Counted from the first letter of the stretch, positions 41,234-51,024 are shown. The stretch is DNA of 64,000 nucleotides from Sinorhizobium arboris LMG 14919 (GCF_000427465.1 NZ_KE386497.1:376162-440161); one strand, 5' to 3'. Numbers and translations are program-made. Notes: generated by a model not told the origin, from the sequence alone.

Positions 41234-43186
41234 CTAATGATGGCCGGAAACGGTGCCGCCATTGCCGTCCGGCAGGGTAATCCTGACGTTCTGCATCATC
41301 CCCTGGTCCTCATGATCGAGGATGTGGCAATGCAAAACGAACTCGCCGATGTAGCGCTGGTAGCGCGTCCGCACCGTGATCGTGTAACGCGTCGACGGGT
41401 CGGTGCCGGGATTCTTGATCCACAGCGTGTCCTTCCAGACATTCTTCAGTCCCGGATATTGCGGGTCGCCGTCGTCGTCGGCACCAAGGGCGCTGACATC
41501 ATTGCCGGCCGCATCGACGATCTTGATGATCTGGAACGGGTTGACATGGATATGGAAAGGATGGCTGACGAAATCCGACCGGAGCGTCCACTCATCCACG
41601 CCGTTCAGCGGCAGCGTCCGGTCGATGCGGTTGGCATCATAGGGCTGGCCGTCAATCTCGAAGAAGGTGCCGCCCGGCTGCTTCACATCGATATTGAACA
41701 CCAGTTGCTGCTCGCCGGTGACCTCGCCCGGTTCGATGTCCGGATGCGGAACAAAGCTTGAAAGCCGCATATCGTTCTTGAGGTCGTCGATGACCTTGCC
41801 GGCAACATCCGGCGCCATCGTGCGCTCAGCCGCCGAAATCAGCCAATCCTGCAGATAGGTGCTGATCTCGCCATTGACGGTTTCGCCTTCCACTGCGGTG
41901 ACAATGCCGAGAAGGCGGCGGCTCGGAGCAAGCTGGTTGACGCTCGCCGCTGCCGGCGCGGCGGCGTCGACGAGGCAGTAGTCACCCGCTTGCGGCAGCA
42001 CCACTAAGGCATCAACCCTGTAGCCCGGCTGCAGCACCGCCTGCTGCCGCATCTGCACCTGCGCCATTGTCAGGCCGTCCTGGGCCACCACGCCATACGG
42101 AATGGGATCCTCGCCGCAATTCTGGTCAATCCATCTATCGGTGTCCGCCGCGGTAAGCGCGCGCAACGCGGCCGAGCCGGTCTTCCGGCGGATCTCGAAA
42201 TTGATGGTGTCGCGAACTCCCGCATGGATCATCCGCCAGCGCTCGACCGACCCAGCCACCGCCGGCGCCAACTGGCCCAGCACCTGACCGTTGATGCTGG
42301 TAAAGCGGCCCGAGGCCGGCCAAGTGCCAGGTCCGAACTGGTCGTAGCTTTCGATGCCCCCCACCTGCCCTGGCTGGCAATCATAAGTGATGCCGCCGTC
42401 GCTGTCGGTGCAGGCATATTGGATCTGCTGTAGCACCAGGACCCGCTCGGCGATATCGGAGCCGTCTGGCTGCTTCAGCAGGCGGTCGATATCGCCGGTC
42501 TCCGTCGGGGTCGGCATGCGATCGCCACGGATGATCAGCGCTCCGGACATGCCGCTCGACACCTGCAATGCGGTCGAGCCGTGCAGGTGCGGGTGATACC
42601 AGAAGGTGCCCGCCGGATGGTCGGCGGGGATGTTGTATTCATACTGGAACGCAATGCCAGGGCGGATCGAAACCAGCACATTGTCGCCATTGCCCGACGG
42701 GTTTACCCAGAGACCGTGAGAATGCAGGTTCGTACCATTGAAGCAATGGGGGGTATTGGCACTGCCCCCGCCGATGCCGCAGGTCGAATCCTGAGGGAGC
42801 ATGTTGTTCAGTGTGATCCGCACCGTCTCTCCCGGGCGCACATCGATGGTGGGCCCGACCAGCGGCGTGTCGACACCGGATGGGCTGGCTTGGCGGGTGT
42901 CCTGGTAGCCGCGAAGCCTCACTCGGTCATAGCGCGCGGTGGCCGGATTGTAGATCTGACGGTCGAGGTATGTGACGTTCATATCGAGCAGAACCTCGCC
43001 CGGAAAAGTCGCCCGGTCCTGCGCGAAGGTTTCCAGCTTCGCCCGCGCTTTGGCGACCGGCTCCAATATGTAGGCCGGTGGGTTGCTCACGGCCCTCGTC
43101 TCTTGAGCGGCAGCCGGTAGCCCATGGGTGGTGGCCGAAAGAATGCCCGCCACACCGAAAAGCGCAATTTTGTGAGATGCAAACAA
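41234..43186 (-). CDS. Multicopper oxidase (laccase/bilirubin-oxidase type), exported
   Basis: A 650-residue protein with a Sec-type signal (IALFGVAGILSATTHGLPAAA). All four copper-ligand boxes are visible: LHSHGLWVNP, WYHPHLHGST, HPFHIHVNPFQI and LHCHILDHEDQGMM; the last carries the type-1 copper Cys, with Met after it. It oxidises phenols, metals or bilirubin-like compounds with oxygen. It is the first gene of a minus-strand run with the tyrosinase, and a 22-base inverted repeat lies 75 bases upstream of the start. Intact. Confidence 0.92.
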   Translation of the reverse strand: MFASHKIALFGVAGILSATTHGLPAAAQETRAVSNPPAYILEPVAKARAKLETFAQDRATFPGEVLLDMNVTYLDRQIYNPATARYDRVRLRGYQDTRQASPSGVDTPLVGPTIDVRPGETVRITLNNMLPQDSTCGIGGGSANTPHCFNGTNLHSHGLWVNPSGNGDNVLVSIRPGIAFQYEYNIPADHPAGTFWYHPHLHGSTALQVSSGMSGALIIRGDRMPTPTETGDIDRLLKQPDGSDIAERVLVLQQIQYACTDSDGGITYDCQPGQVGGIESYDQFGPGTWPASGRFTSINGQVLGQLAPAVAGSVERWRMIHAGVRDTINFEIRRKTGSAALRALTAADTDRWIDQNCGEDPIPYGVVAQDGLTMAQVQMRQQAVLQPGYRVDALVVLPQAGDYCLVDAAAPAAASVNQLAPSRRLLGIVTAVEGETVNGEISTYLQDWLISAAERTMAPDVAGKVIDDLKNDMRLSSFVPHPDIEPGEVTGEQQLVFNIDVKQPGGTFFEIDGQPYDANRIDRTLPLNGVDEWTLRSDFVSHPFHIHVNPFQIIKIVDAAGNDVSALGADDDGDPQYPGLKNVWKDTLWIKNPGTDPSTRYTITVRTRYQRYIGEFVLHCHILDHEDQGMMQNVRITLPDGNGGTVSGHH

Positions 43187-43260
43187 ACAAACCTCCCAAG
43201 CCTCTGCCTATAGTGCAAGAGCGAGACGGGCCGCATTGTCCATGACGTCAGTGATACAAA

Positions 43261-43282
43261 CAGACTCTTAGCTTGAAGTCTG
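43261..43282. promoter_or_regulatory. Inverted repeat upstream of the multicopper oxidase gene
   Basis: CAGACT and AGTCTG flank ten bases, 75 bases before the start codon in AT-rich DNA. Possible operator; short arms make it a weak call. Confidence 0.3.
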
Positions 43283-43829
43283 AATATCACTTTGTCTGTG
43301 CATGTTTATAGAAGGAGTTGCCCCACCTATCTTCTCACCACGGAGAAAATTACCCTCACAACCATGGACGGTTACAGGTGCATTACTTTTCAGCCTCGAA
43401 AACTATATAGCGCAAAGCGGTGTCTCGCACATCCCTGTAAAACTACTGGTTGCGCTAAAATCCGGGCTACAATGTTTTCGGATGCAAAATCCGCTAGCTC
43501 TCATGTTCCCTGTCAAGGCTGAAGGCGAGCGGCATCGGCCACTTGGCGCGAGCGTGCGAAGCAGTCCGATTGCTGAGGCTGCACAGGGCCGGGGGTGGAG
43601 CTCAGAGACGACGGTTGATCAGACTCTCATCCGCGGGTTGGGTACCGCCTTCCGTGTCTTCGTCTCGGGGCTGTCCTCAGTCTAGAGGGCGGGCGTCGAG
43701 CGGATTGGTCGGCCACAAACCAGCGACGGGAGTTCCCCACCGTGGCCCACCCCCGGCCCTGTGCAGCGGGCTGGGTCGAAACTCGGCTATGACGGTGCGA
43801 CCTCCTGCCCGATAGCCCACAGGAAGGCG
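43283..43829. other. Intergenic stretch, 547 bases
   Basis: The left part is AT-rich and must hold the promoter of the copper-oxidase operon. The rest shows open frames without any recognisable protein. Confidence 0.4.
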
Positions 43830-43934
43830 GCCATTGTTCCTCACATCCTTGATCGACCGCCCCTTCGCGTCGAACACGTCATCTGCGTCAAGACCTTGCG
43901 TCTTGACGAACAGAAGTTCGGATTTCGTCAGCAC
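43830..43934 (-). pseudogene. N-terminal fragment resembling a GIY-YIG-type nuclease family
   Basis: From a GTG at 43934 the minus strand reads LTKSELLFVKTQGLDADDVF then DAKGRSIKDVRNNGRLP. From memory this start is typical of a rhizobial protein family with a C-terminal GIY-YIG domain, which is not present here. It is a 35-residue stub at best. Confidence 0.35.
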
Positions 43935-43965
43935 ATCAACACTCCTGCAGGCGCAACCCGTCGGA

Positions 43966-45203
43966 CTACCTTCCGCAGGCATGCCACTCCATTTGATAAC
44001 CCGCTTCCCCGTCGCGCCCGTAGCACCAGCCTACTGCCTGGAGCTTCGCTCCGATGGCCTCTCGACGATCGCAGGCATGCCACGTCTCGCCAGCGTCGCC
44101 CGAACCGCCCCTGCAATCACCGTTCTGGTCATGCCATTGAGAAATTATCCTGGCTGGTTCGCGCGCCTTCCTGTCCGTCGTCAGAACTTTGCCGGTCTCC
44201 GACATGATCCTGCTTGTCGCGGGGTCCCAAATCAGCGAGAAGTCGGCTACTCCCGAAGAAGACTTCGCGCGCCTCGGGCTATGCGCGAACCATTCGACAA
44301 CACCGCTGACGGTACACGTCGAGGCGCAGACCACCCGCTCTGAGCCATACTTCACACTGTAAGCCCGTTTCGGCCAGCGCTCCGCGAATGCAGCCTTTCC
44401 TTCAGGACCTCATCTCGTGAGACCGTCTTGCCGTAAAAGCTCACGCTGTCAGCGTACGCCGTGCTCATGAAACCCATTGCCTCGGGGTTGGCCCGCGACC
44501 ACGCATCGTGATAGTCGGCAATAAACCGAAGTGCGCGGGCTTCCTCGGAGGGCGCGGCGATTGTCGGCCCCTGCTTAATTGGCGGGCTGTTTCCGGCGGC
44601 TGCCGTGACGGTCTGATTTGTGGCTGATACGGATGTCGTCACCCCAAACTGCGTCATCTCGCCGGCCGTCAGGTACCGGATGTCCGAACTGGGGATCGAA
44701 AGGCTCAGCTGCAGGAGCTTCGGATCGACCCCCATCTCGATGAGATATGTCATGATCTCCGCGGTCATGGCCTGAACAGCCGCGACCGCCTCGTGGCCGT
44801 CAAGCGCTGCGTCGCCCGAGAACGAGGATTGATGGACCCCGATGGAACCCGGTTCTGCTGTTCGCCTGGCACCACCCACGAACGCAAGCGCACACGCGGA
44901 GGCGCACTCCGCTGCCCGCAACTGGACAGTCTCAAGTCCGAGCACCCGGATCGTCCGCCCGAAGGCCATGGCCGCATGGACGTTTCCGCCATTGCTGTTG
45001 AAGGTCACGACTCGCGCGCCAGATTGAGCGACCGCGGCACTCAGCGCTTCAGGCCTGTCTCCGAACTCGAACTCGCCTCGAACCACAAGTACGGTCTCGC
45101 CGCCTTGGATTTGTAGCTCCTCGATTGAGACAGCCGCGTGCGTGTGTGGAATAACTACCATCAACCCGGCGAACAAACTCAAGACGCCCAGCCCAATACG
45201 CAT
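43966..45203 (-). pseudogene. ClpP-fold periplasmic protein with SnoaL-like tail, frameshifted
   Basis: The first 240 residues (44352-45203) have a signal peptide (VLSLFAGLMVVIPHTHA) and a Clp/crotonase-like fold as in COG3904: VVTFNSNGGNVHAAMAFGR, ECASACALAFVGGARR, GSIGVHQSSF. Then LRFIADYHDAWSRANPEAM begins a nuclear-transport-factor-2-like domain. At about 44398, in an AAAGG run, the frame breaks; the continuation AAFAERWPKRAYSVKYGSER and FSLIWDPATSRIMSETGKVL is in the next frame. The true end is unclear, hence a pseudogene. A sequencing error in the run would make it intact. Confidence 0.65.
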
Positions 45204-45620
45204 GCCTCGCCCCCGAACACTCTTCCCGTTCTAGGAGAATATCGATGTCTTAGGCAACTGCAATTACCTTGTCTTGGGTGGCGATGCCACGGACGCGTGT
45301 TCTTGCAGGCGCGCCTGGAGACAATGCAGCTTGTAGCGCTACAGGCGGAAAATCCAGCCGGCGATCTGGGGCAGCGTCCTTGTTCCGCTCGCTGGACGTC
45401 GAGCGCGCAACGCGCGCCCTCGATTGGGCTCGCGAAATTCTGCGGGGACTCCGTCCCCCACCGTCTTGAAGCTTCGACCGCTGGCCGGGGCGACTATTCA
45501 GCCTAATCAATAACCTGGATCAGGCGCAGCTTCTCGCATGAAGCCGATTGATCGGAACGGGAGCGTCGTCCCCTGGGAAGCCGCGTCATTGAAGTCTGCA
45601 CTTTCTTGGTAGAGCGCAAC
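45204..45620. other. Intergenic stretch, 417 bases
   Basis: I see no gene or clear signal here; open frames are Arg-rich shadows typical of GC-rich non-coding DNA. Confidence 0.5.
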
Positions 45621-46649
45621 CTATGACAGAAATGGTGCCCCTGGCATCTGAAAGGATGTCTCAAGTTCCCAGTTCTCTTGCCAATCAAGACCGATTTCGA
45701 GGCCGACGCATTTCACCGCAAAGCCGGTTGCTTGTGACCATTCAAGGATGGCGTAGTTGCCGACATTGAGATTTCGGAACTGTTCGAAATGATCGCCGCG
45801 CGAAAATTCCTTGGGCCTTATGAGACGGCGTATATCGAGCGCAGAGACATTGACATGCTTCGCTCCCTGAAACGTGGTTTCGGCAAAACCGTGTCGGTGA
45901 CCAAACAGAAAAATTGGCACACCTGGAAAATCGATTTGCGTTTTGAATAGCCGGTCATGGGTCACGACAACTGCTCGCTCTCTCGCCGTATCGAGCTGCT
46001 CCAAGACTTCGCTAAGTGCGCGACGATTTCGAACCAGCGCTTCTCCTGAAACGGCTGATCGTTGATGCACGTACAAGCTATAGGCGTCCGTGCTTTTCAC
46101 TTCTTCAACCGCCTTGGAAAGCGCGGCGAGTTTCCGGCGGCGATCTGCGTCCAGCGCCTTGAGCTTCCTCTGAGAGGGCGGCCGCCGGCTTGCGGCCGTC
46201 AATGCGTCAACCGCAGCGGTGTACTCGGCCTCGACGAGGGACTTCCCCCGTCGTTCGCCGTTTTTTGCCTCGCTGAGAGAACGGATGATTTGCGAGTTGG
46301 CGTCGTCTACTTCTTGAAACAGACGCCGCGCCTCGGGGTTCTGTCCCCAATGGGCCGTACATCCGCTGAAGCCGACAAAGGCTATGGGACCAGATTCGAA
46401 CGGGGACAGATGCAGATGGTGGCAAGCGTCGCCGAAGGAAGCGTCGTAGGCGAGTTTGTAATCCCAGTTTCCATAGACGTACAGCACCGGGCATCTGAAA
46501 GTAGCCAAGACATCGAATATCTGCTGGGCGGTATGCGAACCGATGTCTCCAGCAACGACGAGCGCGTCAAAGCTATTGGATTCCTGTGCTCGCATCTGCT
46601 GGACCGCCAGAAGGTTGTCGTGAATGTCTGAGAGAAGCAGGAACCTCAT
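45621..46649 (-). CDS. Calcineurin-like metallophosphoesterase
   Basis: A 342-residue protein with the five metallophosphoesterase boxes in order: LLLSDIHDN, VVAGDIG, YVYGNWDY, VVVTHDR and LFGHRHG, so the two-metal site is complete. Between the third and fourth boxes is an inserted charged helical region (about 120-190; RRKLAALSKAVEEVKSTDAY) that may be a coiled coil. The substrate could be a phosphodiester, nucleotide or protein phosphate. It lies 176 bases after an HNH nuclease gene on the same strand. No signal peptide. Confidence 0.85.
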   Translation of the reverse strand: MRFLLLSDIHDNLLAVQQMRAQESNSFDALVVAGDIGSHTAQQIFDVLATFRCPVLYVYGNWDYKLAYDASFGDACHHLHLSPFESGPIAFVGFSGCTAHWGQNPEARRLFQEVDDANSQIIRSLSEAKNGERRGKSLVEAEYTAAVDALTAASRRPPSQRKLKALDADRRRKLAALSKAVEEVKSTDAYSLYVHQRSAVSGEALVRNRRALSEVLEQLDTARERAVVVTHDRLFKTQIDFPGVPIFLFGHRHGFAETTFQGAKHVNVSALDIRRLIRPKEFSRGDHFEQFRNLNVGNYAILEWSQATGFAVKCVGLEIGLDWQENWELETSFQMPGAPFLS

Positions 46650-46825
46650 GGGAAGCCCGAATTGACGCGTGTGGTGGAATTAACTCGACGACGCAGCCGT
46701 AGCCGTCGCGCTTCCTATCTAAGTGGCTTGCCCTCGATCTCCAAGAAGAACAAACCGACGCATGCCCGATAGCGTCTGGGCGTCGGCGCAGACCGAAAAA
46801 GTAGCGCTGCATCAAAGCTCGGCTG

Positions 46826-47170
46826 TCAGTGTAGCCTGATAGGATGCCATCGCCCGACTTCCATTCGGGACCGGACATACTTCGCGTAGGATGCCGCGTC
46901 TTTCGGCCGTTTCGCGAGGTGTCGAGTCCTGTTGCAGTGGTGGCAAGCAGCGACGACGTTTCGCTCGACATCGGCCCCGCCTCTGCCTCTTTCATGAAGA
47001 TGCTCCGCGGTGCAGCGGTATCGCAGCGCTTCCCTTGACGATACCGAGAAGCGCTCAATAAATGCCGTTGGGTCTCCGTCCCACATGGGTTCTCGGCAGT
47101 AGTAGCAACGCTCGTTTTGACCTTGGGCGGCTTTGTTCCTGAGCTTTTTTATCTTGCGGCTGTTTCTCAT
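46826..47170 (-). CDS. HNH endonuclease, 114 residues
   Basis: A compact HNH protein: zinc-type CYYC near residue 22, then TAEHLHERGRGGADVERNVV with the catalytic His and Asn, and AACHHCNRTRH closing the finger. Such small HNH proteins cut DNA and occur in phages, toxin systems and accessory islands. It could be functionally linked with the metallophosphoesterase downstream, but only proximity suggests it. Length suggests a single complete domain. Confidence 0.8.
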   Translation of the reverse strand: MRNSRKIKKLRNKAAQGQNERCYYCREPMWDGDPTAFIERFSVSSREALRYRCTAEHLHERGRGGADVERNVVAACHHCNRTRHLAKRPKDAASYAKYVRSRMEVGRWHPIRLH

Positions 47171-47845
47171 GAGGCCACGTCCTTTGCTTCATCTCTGAAG
47201 CGGACGTGCAGCGAACCTTAGAAAGCCCGCCCCTCAGTTGGGAGGAGAATCCTCGCTAAATGCGCCACTCCGCAGTCTTTGAACGGTGTGAGCGCCATAT
47301 TGGTCAACTCACTGGCGAGCCTTGATCAGCCCCAAGCAAGCTTAGGCTTGCTTCCGCTGTTTCAAGCTAGACAAAGCGTTGTGATTGTCAACTGCCGCGC
47401 TTTCGCTTCGGCCGGATCGCCGTGTCTGAAAGAGATTCTACCTGACCCGGCATTCTTGACGCGTATTTCCGCCCGTTCGACAGCTGCAATAGCAAGGTCA
47501 GACCCTCCTTGTTAAGAATCACCGCAGTTGAGGTTGAACTTCCCCCAGTTCTCGCGATGACGAAAATCGCCTTGTCTGGCAGATACGGCCTCGCAATCTA
47601 TAGAGCGGTCAGCGCGATGTGGGCCCCGAGAACGAAAGGACTTGCGGCGCCGATCATGTCGCCGACTTTCAACGGGGTGAGGCACACCGCTGCGCGGCGC
47701 TCTATGCCTGCGGCAGGGATCCAGGTTTCATCAGTTTCGGCCGATTTCCGGTAACGATCGGCTTACAGGACTGCCCTGACGGTCATCAGCATGACTGCCG
47801 CTAGGTACGCCCTAACCCTTGCGCTTGATGTATATCCCCGCTACT
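47171..47845. other. Intergenic stretch, 675 bases
   Basis: No recognisable gene. A minus-strand frame around 47520-47700 contains the protein-like CLTPLKVGDMIGAASPFVLG but is broken by stops; possible relic. Confidence 0.35.
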
Positions 47846-47857
47846 ATATTCGAATAT
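47846..47857. promoter_or_regulatory. Palindrome before vapBC, candidate autoregulatory operator
   Basis: ATATTCGAATAT is a perfect 12-base palindrome in an AT-rich patch 28 bases before the vapB start. VapBC operons are commonly repressed by their own complex at such sites. Confidence 0.45.
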
Positions 47858-47885
47858 TCTGCGCTGCATATCGCGAGGAAAAGTC

Positions 47886-48131
47886 ATGGCTCTCTACATC
47901 CGCGACGACGATGTTGATGCGCTGGCAAAGAAGGTCCAGCAGGTCACTAAGGCCCCGACGAAGACCGAAGCGGTCCGGCGCGCCCTGCAAAACGAACTGG
48001 CGCGAGCGGAACAAGCTGTACCACTGAAAGAGCGAGTCAAAAAGATTCAGGACAGTGTGCGAGCCAAGATGGGACCCAACACGCCAGATTTCGACATGAA
48101 GAAGTTCACAGACGAGATGTGGGAAGTTTGA
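47886..48131 (+). CDS. vapB: VapB-type antitoxin
   Basis: An 81-residue protein with a short N-terminal DNA-binding ribbon-helix-helix-like start (MALYIRDDDVDALAKKVQQV), the typical TKTEAVRRALQNELAR helix and an acidic, flexible C-terminus (DFDMKKFTDEMWEV) that should wrap the toxin. It belongs to the PSK-operon-type VapB group common in rhizobia. Start ATG has a GAGG site. Its stop overlaps the vapC start by one base. Confidence 0.85.
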   Translation: MALYIRDDDVDALAKKVQQVTKAPTKTEAVRRALQNELARAEQAVPLKERVKKIQDSVRAKMGPNTPDFDMKKFTDEMWEV

Positions 48132-48568
48132 TGTTCTTGGACGCATCAGCAATCGTTGCCATCCTGGCTGGCGAAGAAGATGCTGGTTACCTTCTCGCCA
48201 AAATCGAAATGTCAGAAAAGCCTAAATTTTATTCGCCGATCTCGATGTTCGAGGCCGTGATCAGTTTAGCCCGGATAATCTCGATCTCACATTTTGGCGA
48301 TCAGGCCCCTACCCCGCCCGAGTTGATCGATCGGGTTCAAGAGGACGTAGGAAAGTTCATGGAAACTATCGGCGCCCGCGAAATGTCGATGAACGGCTCC
48401 TTGCATGGCAAGGCTATTGAAGCGGCTCGCAACTATGGCCGCTTTGTCGCCCATCCGGCACGGCTGAATTTTGGTGATTGCTTCTCCTATGCCTGCGCCA
48501 AGGAGTACCGCCTCCCCCTACTCTACAAAGGAAATGACTTTTCACAGACTGATATAGAAGCAGCTTAG
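48131..48568 (+). CDS. vapC: VapC-type PIN-domain toxin
   Basis: A 145-residue PIN ribonuclease: MFLDASAIVAILAGEED with the first catalytic Asp, SMFEAVISLAR with the Glu, and LNFGDCFSYACAKEYRLPLL followed by GNDFSQTD with the remaining acidic residues. VapC toxins cut tRNA or rRNA. Start is the ATG sharing a base with the vapB stop. All catalytic residues are present, so the module should be active and may stabilise this DNA. Confidence 0.9.
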   Translation: MFLDASAIVAILAGEEDAGYLLAKIEMSEKPKFYSPISMFEAVISLARIISISHFGDQAPTPPELIDRVQEDVGKFMETIGAREMSMNGSLHGKAIEAARNYGRFVAHPARLNFGDCFSYACAKEYRLPLLYKGNDFSQTDIEAA

Positions 48569-48766
48569 GTCGTGCCCACGTTGGGTTGGGACGGGGGACG
48601 GCTCCCCTTTCGCAAGCCCTTCCTACTGCCCCTAACGAAAACCCCTCATGCTGCCGAATTGACATCCCGGCTCACTACCATAAGTGATGAGTGCGGATAA
48701 CGCATGAAACCTGCGGTGTCTGCCGCGTGTTCTGTGGCCTGCCGCAATGAACGAGTCGGGGGGATT

Positions 48767-49279
48767 ATGTCAAAGAGAACTGCCGCCCTTCTGACACTCA
48801 CGATTTTAGCGGCGTGCCAAGCAGCCGCACCACAACAAGCCCCGGTTCCATCGTCCGCGTGGGCCGAAGAAAAGTGGTCGACAGGATGCCAAGATGACCA
48901 AAGGGATCCGTATGGCAAGCTTATCGAGCGCGAAAAGTGCTGGGCGATGGTGAGCTACCACCAAACGACAGACTTCGGTCTACCCATCGGCGTCGCGACG
49001 ATCTTTGAAATCGATCATCGTGGCCCGCGTCTCACGCAAAATTCTGAGTTCGACGCAGATATTTGCGACGAAAAACCCATACGCGTTGCAGTGGACGGAC
49101 GACGCATCGACCAACTGCCAATGCAGCAACGGATCGAAGCTGTACTGGCCGGACAGCGACTCGTGCGGGAGGCAGACCGCGAATGGCCCCATTGCAACGT
49201 GTACGATGAGACCACGACTGTTTCGGGTGCGAGACAGGCCTACGATGAAATGACGCGGCTATGGGTTGCCCGGAAGTAA
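48767..49279 (+). CDS. Hypothetical lipoprotein
   Basis: A 170-residue protein with signal peptide and lipobox (AALLTLTILAAC). I place the start at the ATG at 48767 because a GGGGGA site precedes it and the signal peptide then begins normally; the frame is open from 48704. The mature part (WSTGCQDDQRDPYGKLIERE, ATIFEIDHRGPRLTQ) is not a family I recognise; Cys residues in CQDDQ, EKCW, DICD and HCNV may form disulfides in the periplasm. Confidence 0.6.
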   Translation: MSKRTAALLTLTILAACQAAAPQQAPVPSSAWAEEKWSTGCQDDQRDPYGKLIEREKCWAMVSYHQTTDFGLPIGVATIFEIDHRGPRLTQNSEFDADICDEKPIRVAVDGRRIDQLPMQQRIEAVLAGQRLVREADREWPHCNVYDETTTVSGARQAYDEMTRLWVARK

Positions 49280-49481
49280 GGCGTTATCCGTGCATAAGGT
49301 CGGCCTGCACGCTCAGTCCAGGCGGGCGCGTCGTTGCGCGCTGCTGAATGAAGAATCGAAAGGAGCCGTACACACCCGGTCCATTTGCCGCTTACGATGC
49401 AAGGTCAATTTCTACCGGCAGTTGCGGGATTTAGAATGATCGATTGATTCGCATGAATTAACATGCCGCAACGCTTTGCGA

Positions 49482-50240
49482 ATGGAGGAGGCGATTTTGG
49501 ATCCTGAAGCTTTGGCTGCCGCGAACACTATGTTCGACTTCCTATCGGAAACGGCAGGGGCAAAGAGCACGGACGATATCCTGGCGCCGCTGGATAGAGC
49601 CGCACGCCATTTTGGCTTCAACTGCTTTGCGATCTCCGGCATACCATTGCCCAATGAGCGCATCGACTCCTACTTCATGTTGAATGGCTGGCCGGCCGGG
49701 TGGTTCGAGCATTATCTAGCGAACAACTATGTTCATGCCGACCCGGTCATTCATCTTAGCAAGATGCAGGACAACGCATTCGTATGGTCGGAGGCATTGC
49801 GCGATCAAGAGCTCGGGCGTCACGCACGGCGCGTCATGAACGAAGCGACAGAGTTCCACATGAATAACGGATATAGCGTGCCACTGCATGCTGCCGGCGG
49901 GTTTCAGGCGATTGTGACTTTTGGTGCGGAGAAATTGGATCTCTCGAGTGCCGCGCGAGGGGCCTTGCACATCATCTCGATTTACGCTCACAACTCCCTA
50001 CGCAGTCTGATGATGCAGAAAGCGAGTTCGATGGATCGAAGCCTGCTGAGGATTACGGCCAGAGAGCGTGAGATCATTCAGTGGTGTGCGGCAGGAAAAA
50101 CGGCTTTCGAGATCGGAGAGATTCTCGGGCGCTCGCACCGAACCATTCAAAACGAGATCATGAATGTCCATCGCAAGCTCAACGTCGTCAATTCCGCGCA
50201 AATGATAGCCGAGAGCTTCCGGTTGGGAATTCTCCGATAA
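49482..50240 (+). CDS. LuxR-family autoinducer-binding regulator
   Basis: A protein of 252 residues: an N-terminal autoinducer-binding domain ([41 protein letters not shown] with the conserved Trp, Tyr and Asp) and a C-terminal LuxR helix-turn-helix ([24 protein letters not shown], [19 protein letters not shown]). It should bind the acyl-homoserine lactone made by the downstream synthase. The ATG at 49482 is used; TTG codons at 49476 and 49497 are alternatives, the latter with a better GGAGGAGG site. A palindrome at 50242 directly follows the gene. Confidence 0.9.
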   Translation: MEEAILDPEALAAANTMFDFLSETAGAKSTDDILAPLDRAARHFGFNCFAISGIPLPNERIDSYFMLNGWPAGWFEHYLANNYVHADPVIHLSKMQDNAFVWSEALRDQELGRHARRVMNEATEFHMNNGYSVPLHAAGGFQAIVTFGAEKLDLSSAARGALHIISIYAHNSLRSLMMQKASSMDRSLLRITAREREIIQWCAAGKTAFEIGEILGRSHRTIQNEIMNVHRKLNVVNSAQMIAESFRLGILR

Positions 50241-50241
50241 C

Positions 50242-50257
50242 TGAGTAAAATTACTCA
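50242..50257. promoter_or_regulatory. Perfect 16-bp palindrome upstream of luxI (lux-box candidate)
   Basis: TGAGTAAAATTACTCA has 7-base perfect arms around AA and lies 50 bases before the synthase start, just after the luxR stop. Size and place fit a binding site for the LuxR protein, giving positive feedback on the synthase gene. Confidence 0.6.
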
Positions 50258-50307
50258 TTTAAGCGATAGAGGAACTATCGCATTCTGCCCCGGAACGAGG
50301 GGTGGAA

Positions 50308-51024
50308 ATGATAAAGCTTTGTATCGGTCGATCGGCTTCCAACCGCGACGTAATGGAGAAAATCTGGCGGTTTCGGCACGAGCAATTCGTGGAAAGACTC
50401 GGCTGGGAGGCCATTTGCAGGGACGACGGTCGAGAAATCGACGAGTTCGATGGCGACGGGACACTGCACCTTGCACTTTTTTGCGAGGACCGGGTCGTCG
50501 GTTACTCGCGATTGCTCCCTACCTTGGAGCCACATCTTCTTTCTGATGTGTATCCTGAGATCATGAACGGGGGGGCCTGGCCGCGCTCACCGGAGATTTA
50601 TGAGTGGACGCGCTGTGTCGTGGCTGAAGGCGAGATCCTCATCAATCAGATACCGGCTTCGCACGTGTTGATGACCGGGGTGATGGAATTCTGCCTGGTT
50701 GCGGGCATCGCTTCGCTGATCGTCGAAACCCATCCGAAATTGGTCAATCTCCTGATTTCGACGGGGTGGCAAGTCACCACGCTTGCTTTGCCTTCGCTGC
50801 GCGACGACGGGTTGGTTGTACCAATCCAGGCAAGACCCACCGCGTATGGCCTGATGCGACACCATCGTCTTTATGCCCTGCAGGGCAGCACGCTCCTCTT
50901 GGAACCTGAGGTAAGAAATCCGCTTAAACCCGATCGTTCCCTAACGCACTTGCCCTATCTGGCCCCGGGCAGAATTCGCCCAACCAAAGCCATACTTGAG
51001 GAGAGCGCCGATGCGTCCAATTGA
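50308..51024 (+). CDS. Acyl-homoserine-lactone synthase (LuxI family)
   Basis: A 238-residue LuxI-family enzyme with the conserved residues: MEKIWRFRHEQFVERLGW (Arg, Phe, Trp), EIDEFDGDGTLHLAL (Glu-Asp pair, Asp), VVGYSRLLPT (Arg), WPRSPEIYEWTRCVV (Glu, Arg). It makes an acyl-homoserine lactone from acyl-ACP and S-adenosylmethionine. ATG 50308 has a GAGGGGTGGA site; a GTG six bases earlier is in frame. The C-terminal 30 residues (PLKPDRSLTHLPYLAPGRIR) exceed the core fold. It overlaps the next small gene by 14 bases. Confidence 0.93.
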   Translation: MIKLCIGRSASNRDVMEKIWRFRHEQFVERLGWEAICRDDGREIDEFDGDGTLHLALFCEDRVVGYSRLLPTLEPHLLSDVYPEIMNGGAWPRSPEIYEWTRCVVAEGEILINQIPASHVLMTGVMEFCLVAGIASLIVETHPKLVNLLISTGWQVTTLALPSLRDDGLVVPIQARPTAYGLMRHHRLYALQGSTLLLEPEVRNPLKPDRSLTHLPYLAPGRIRPTKAILEESADASN

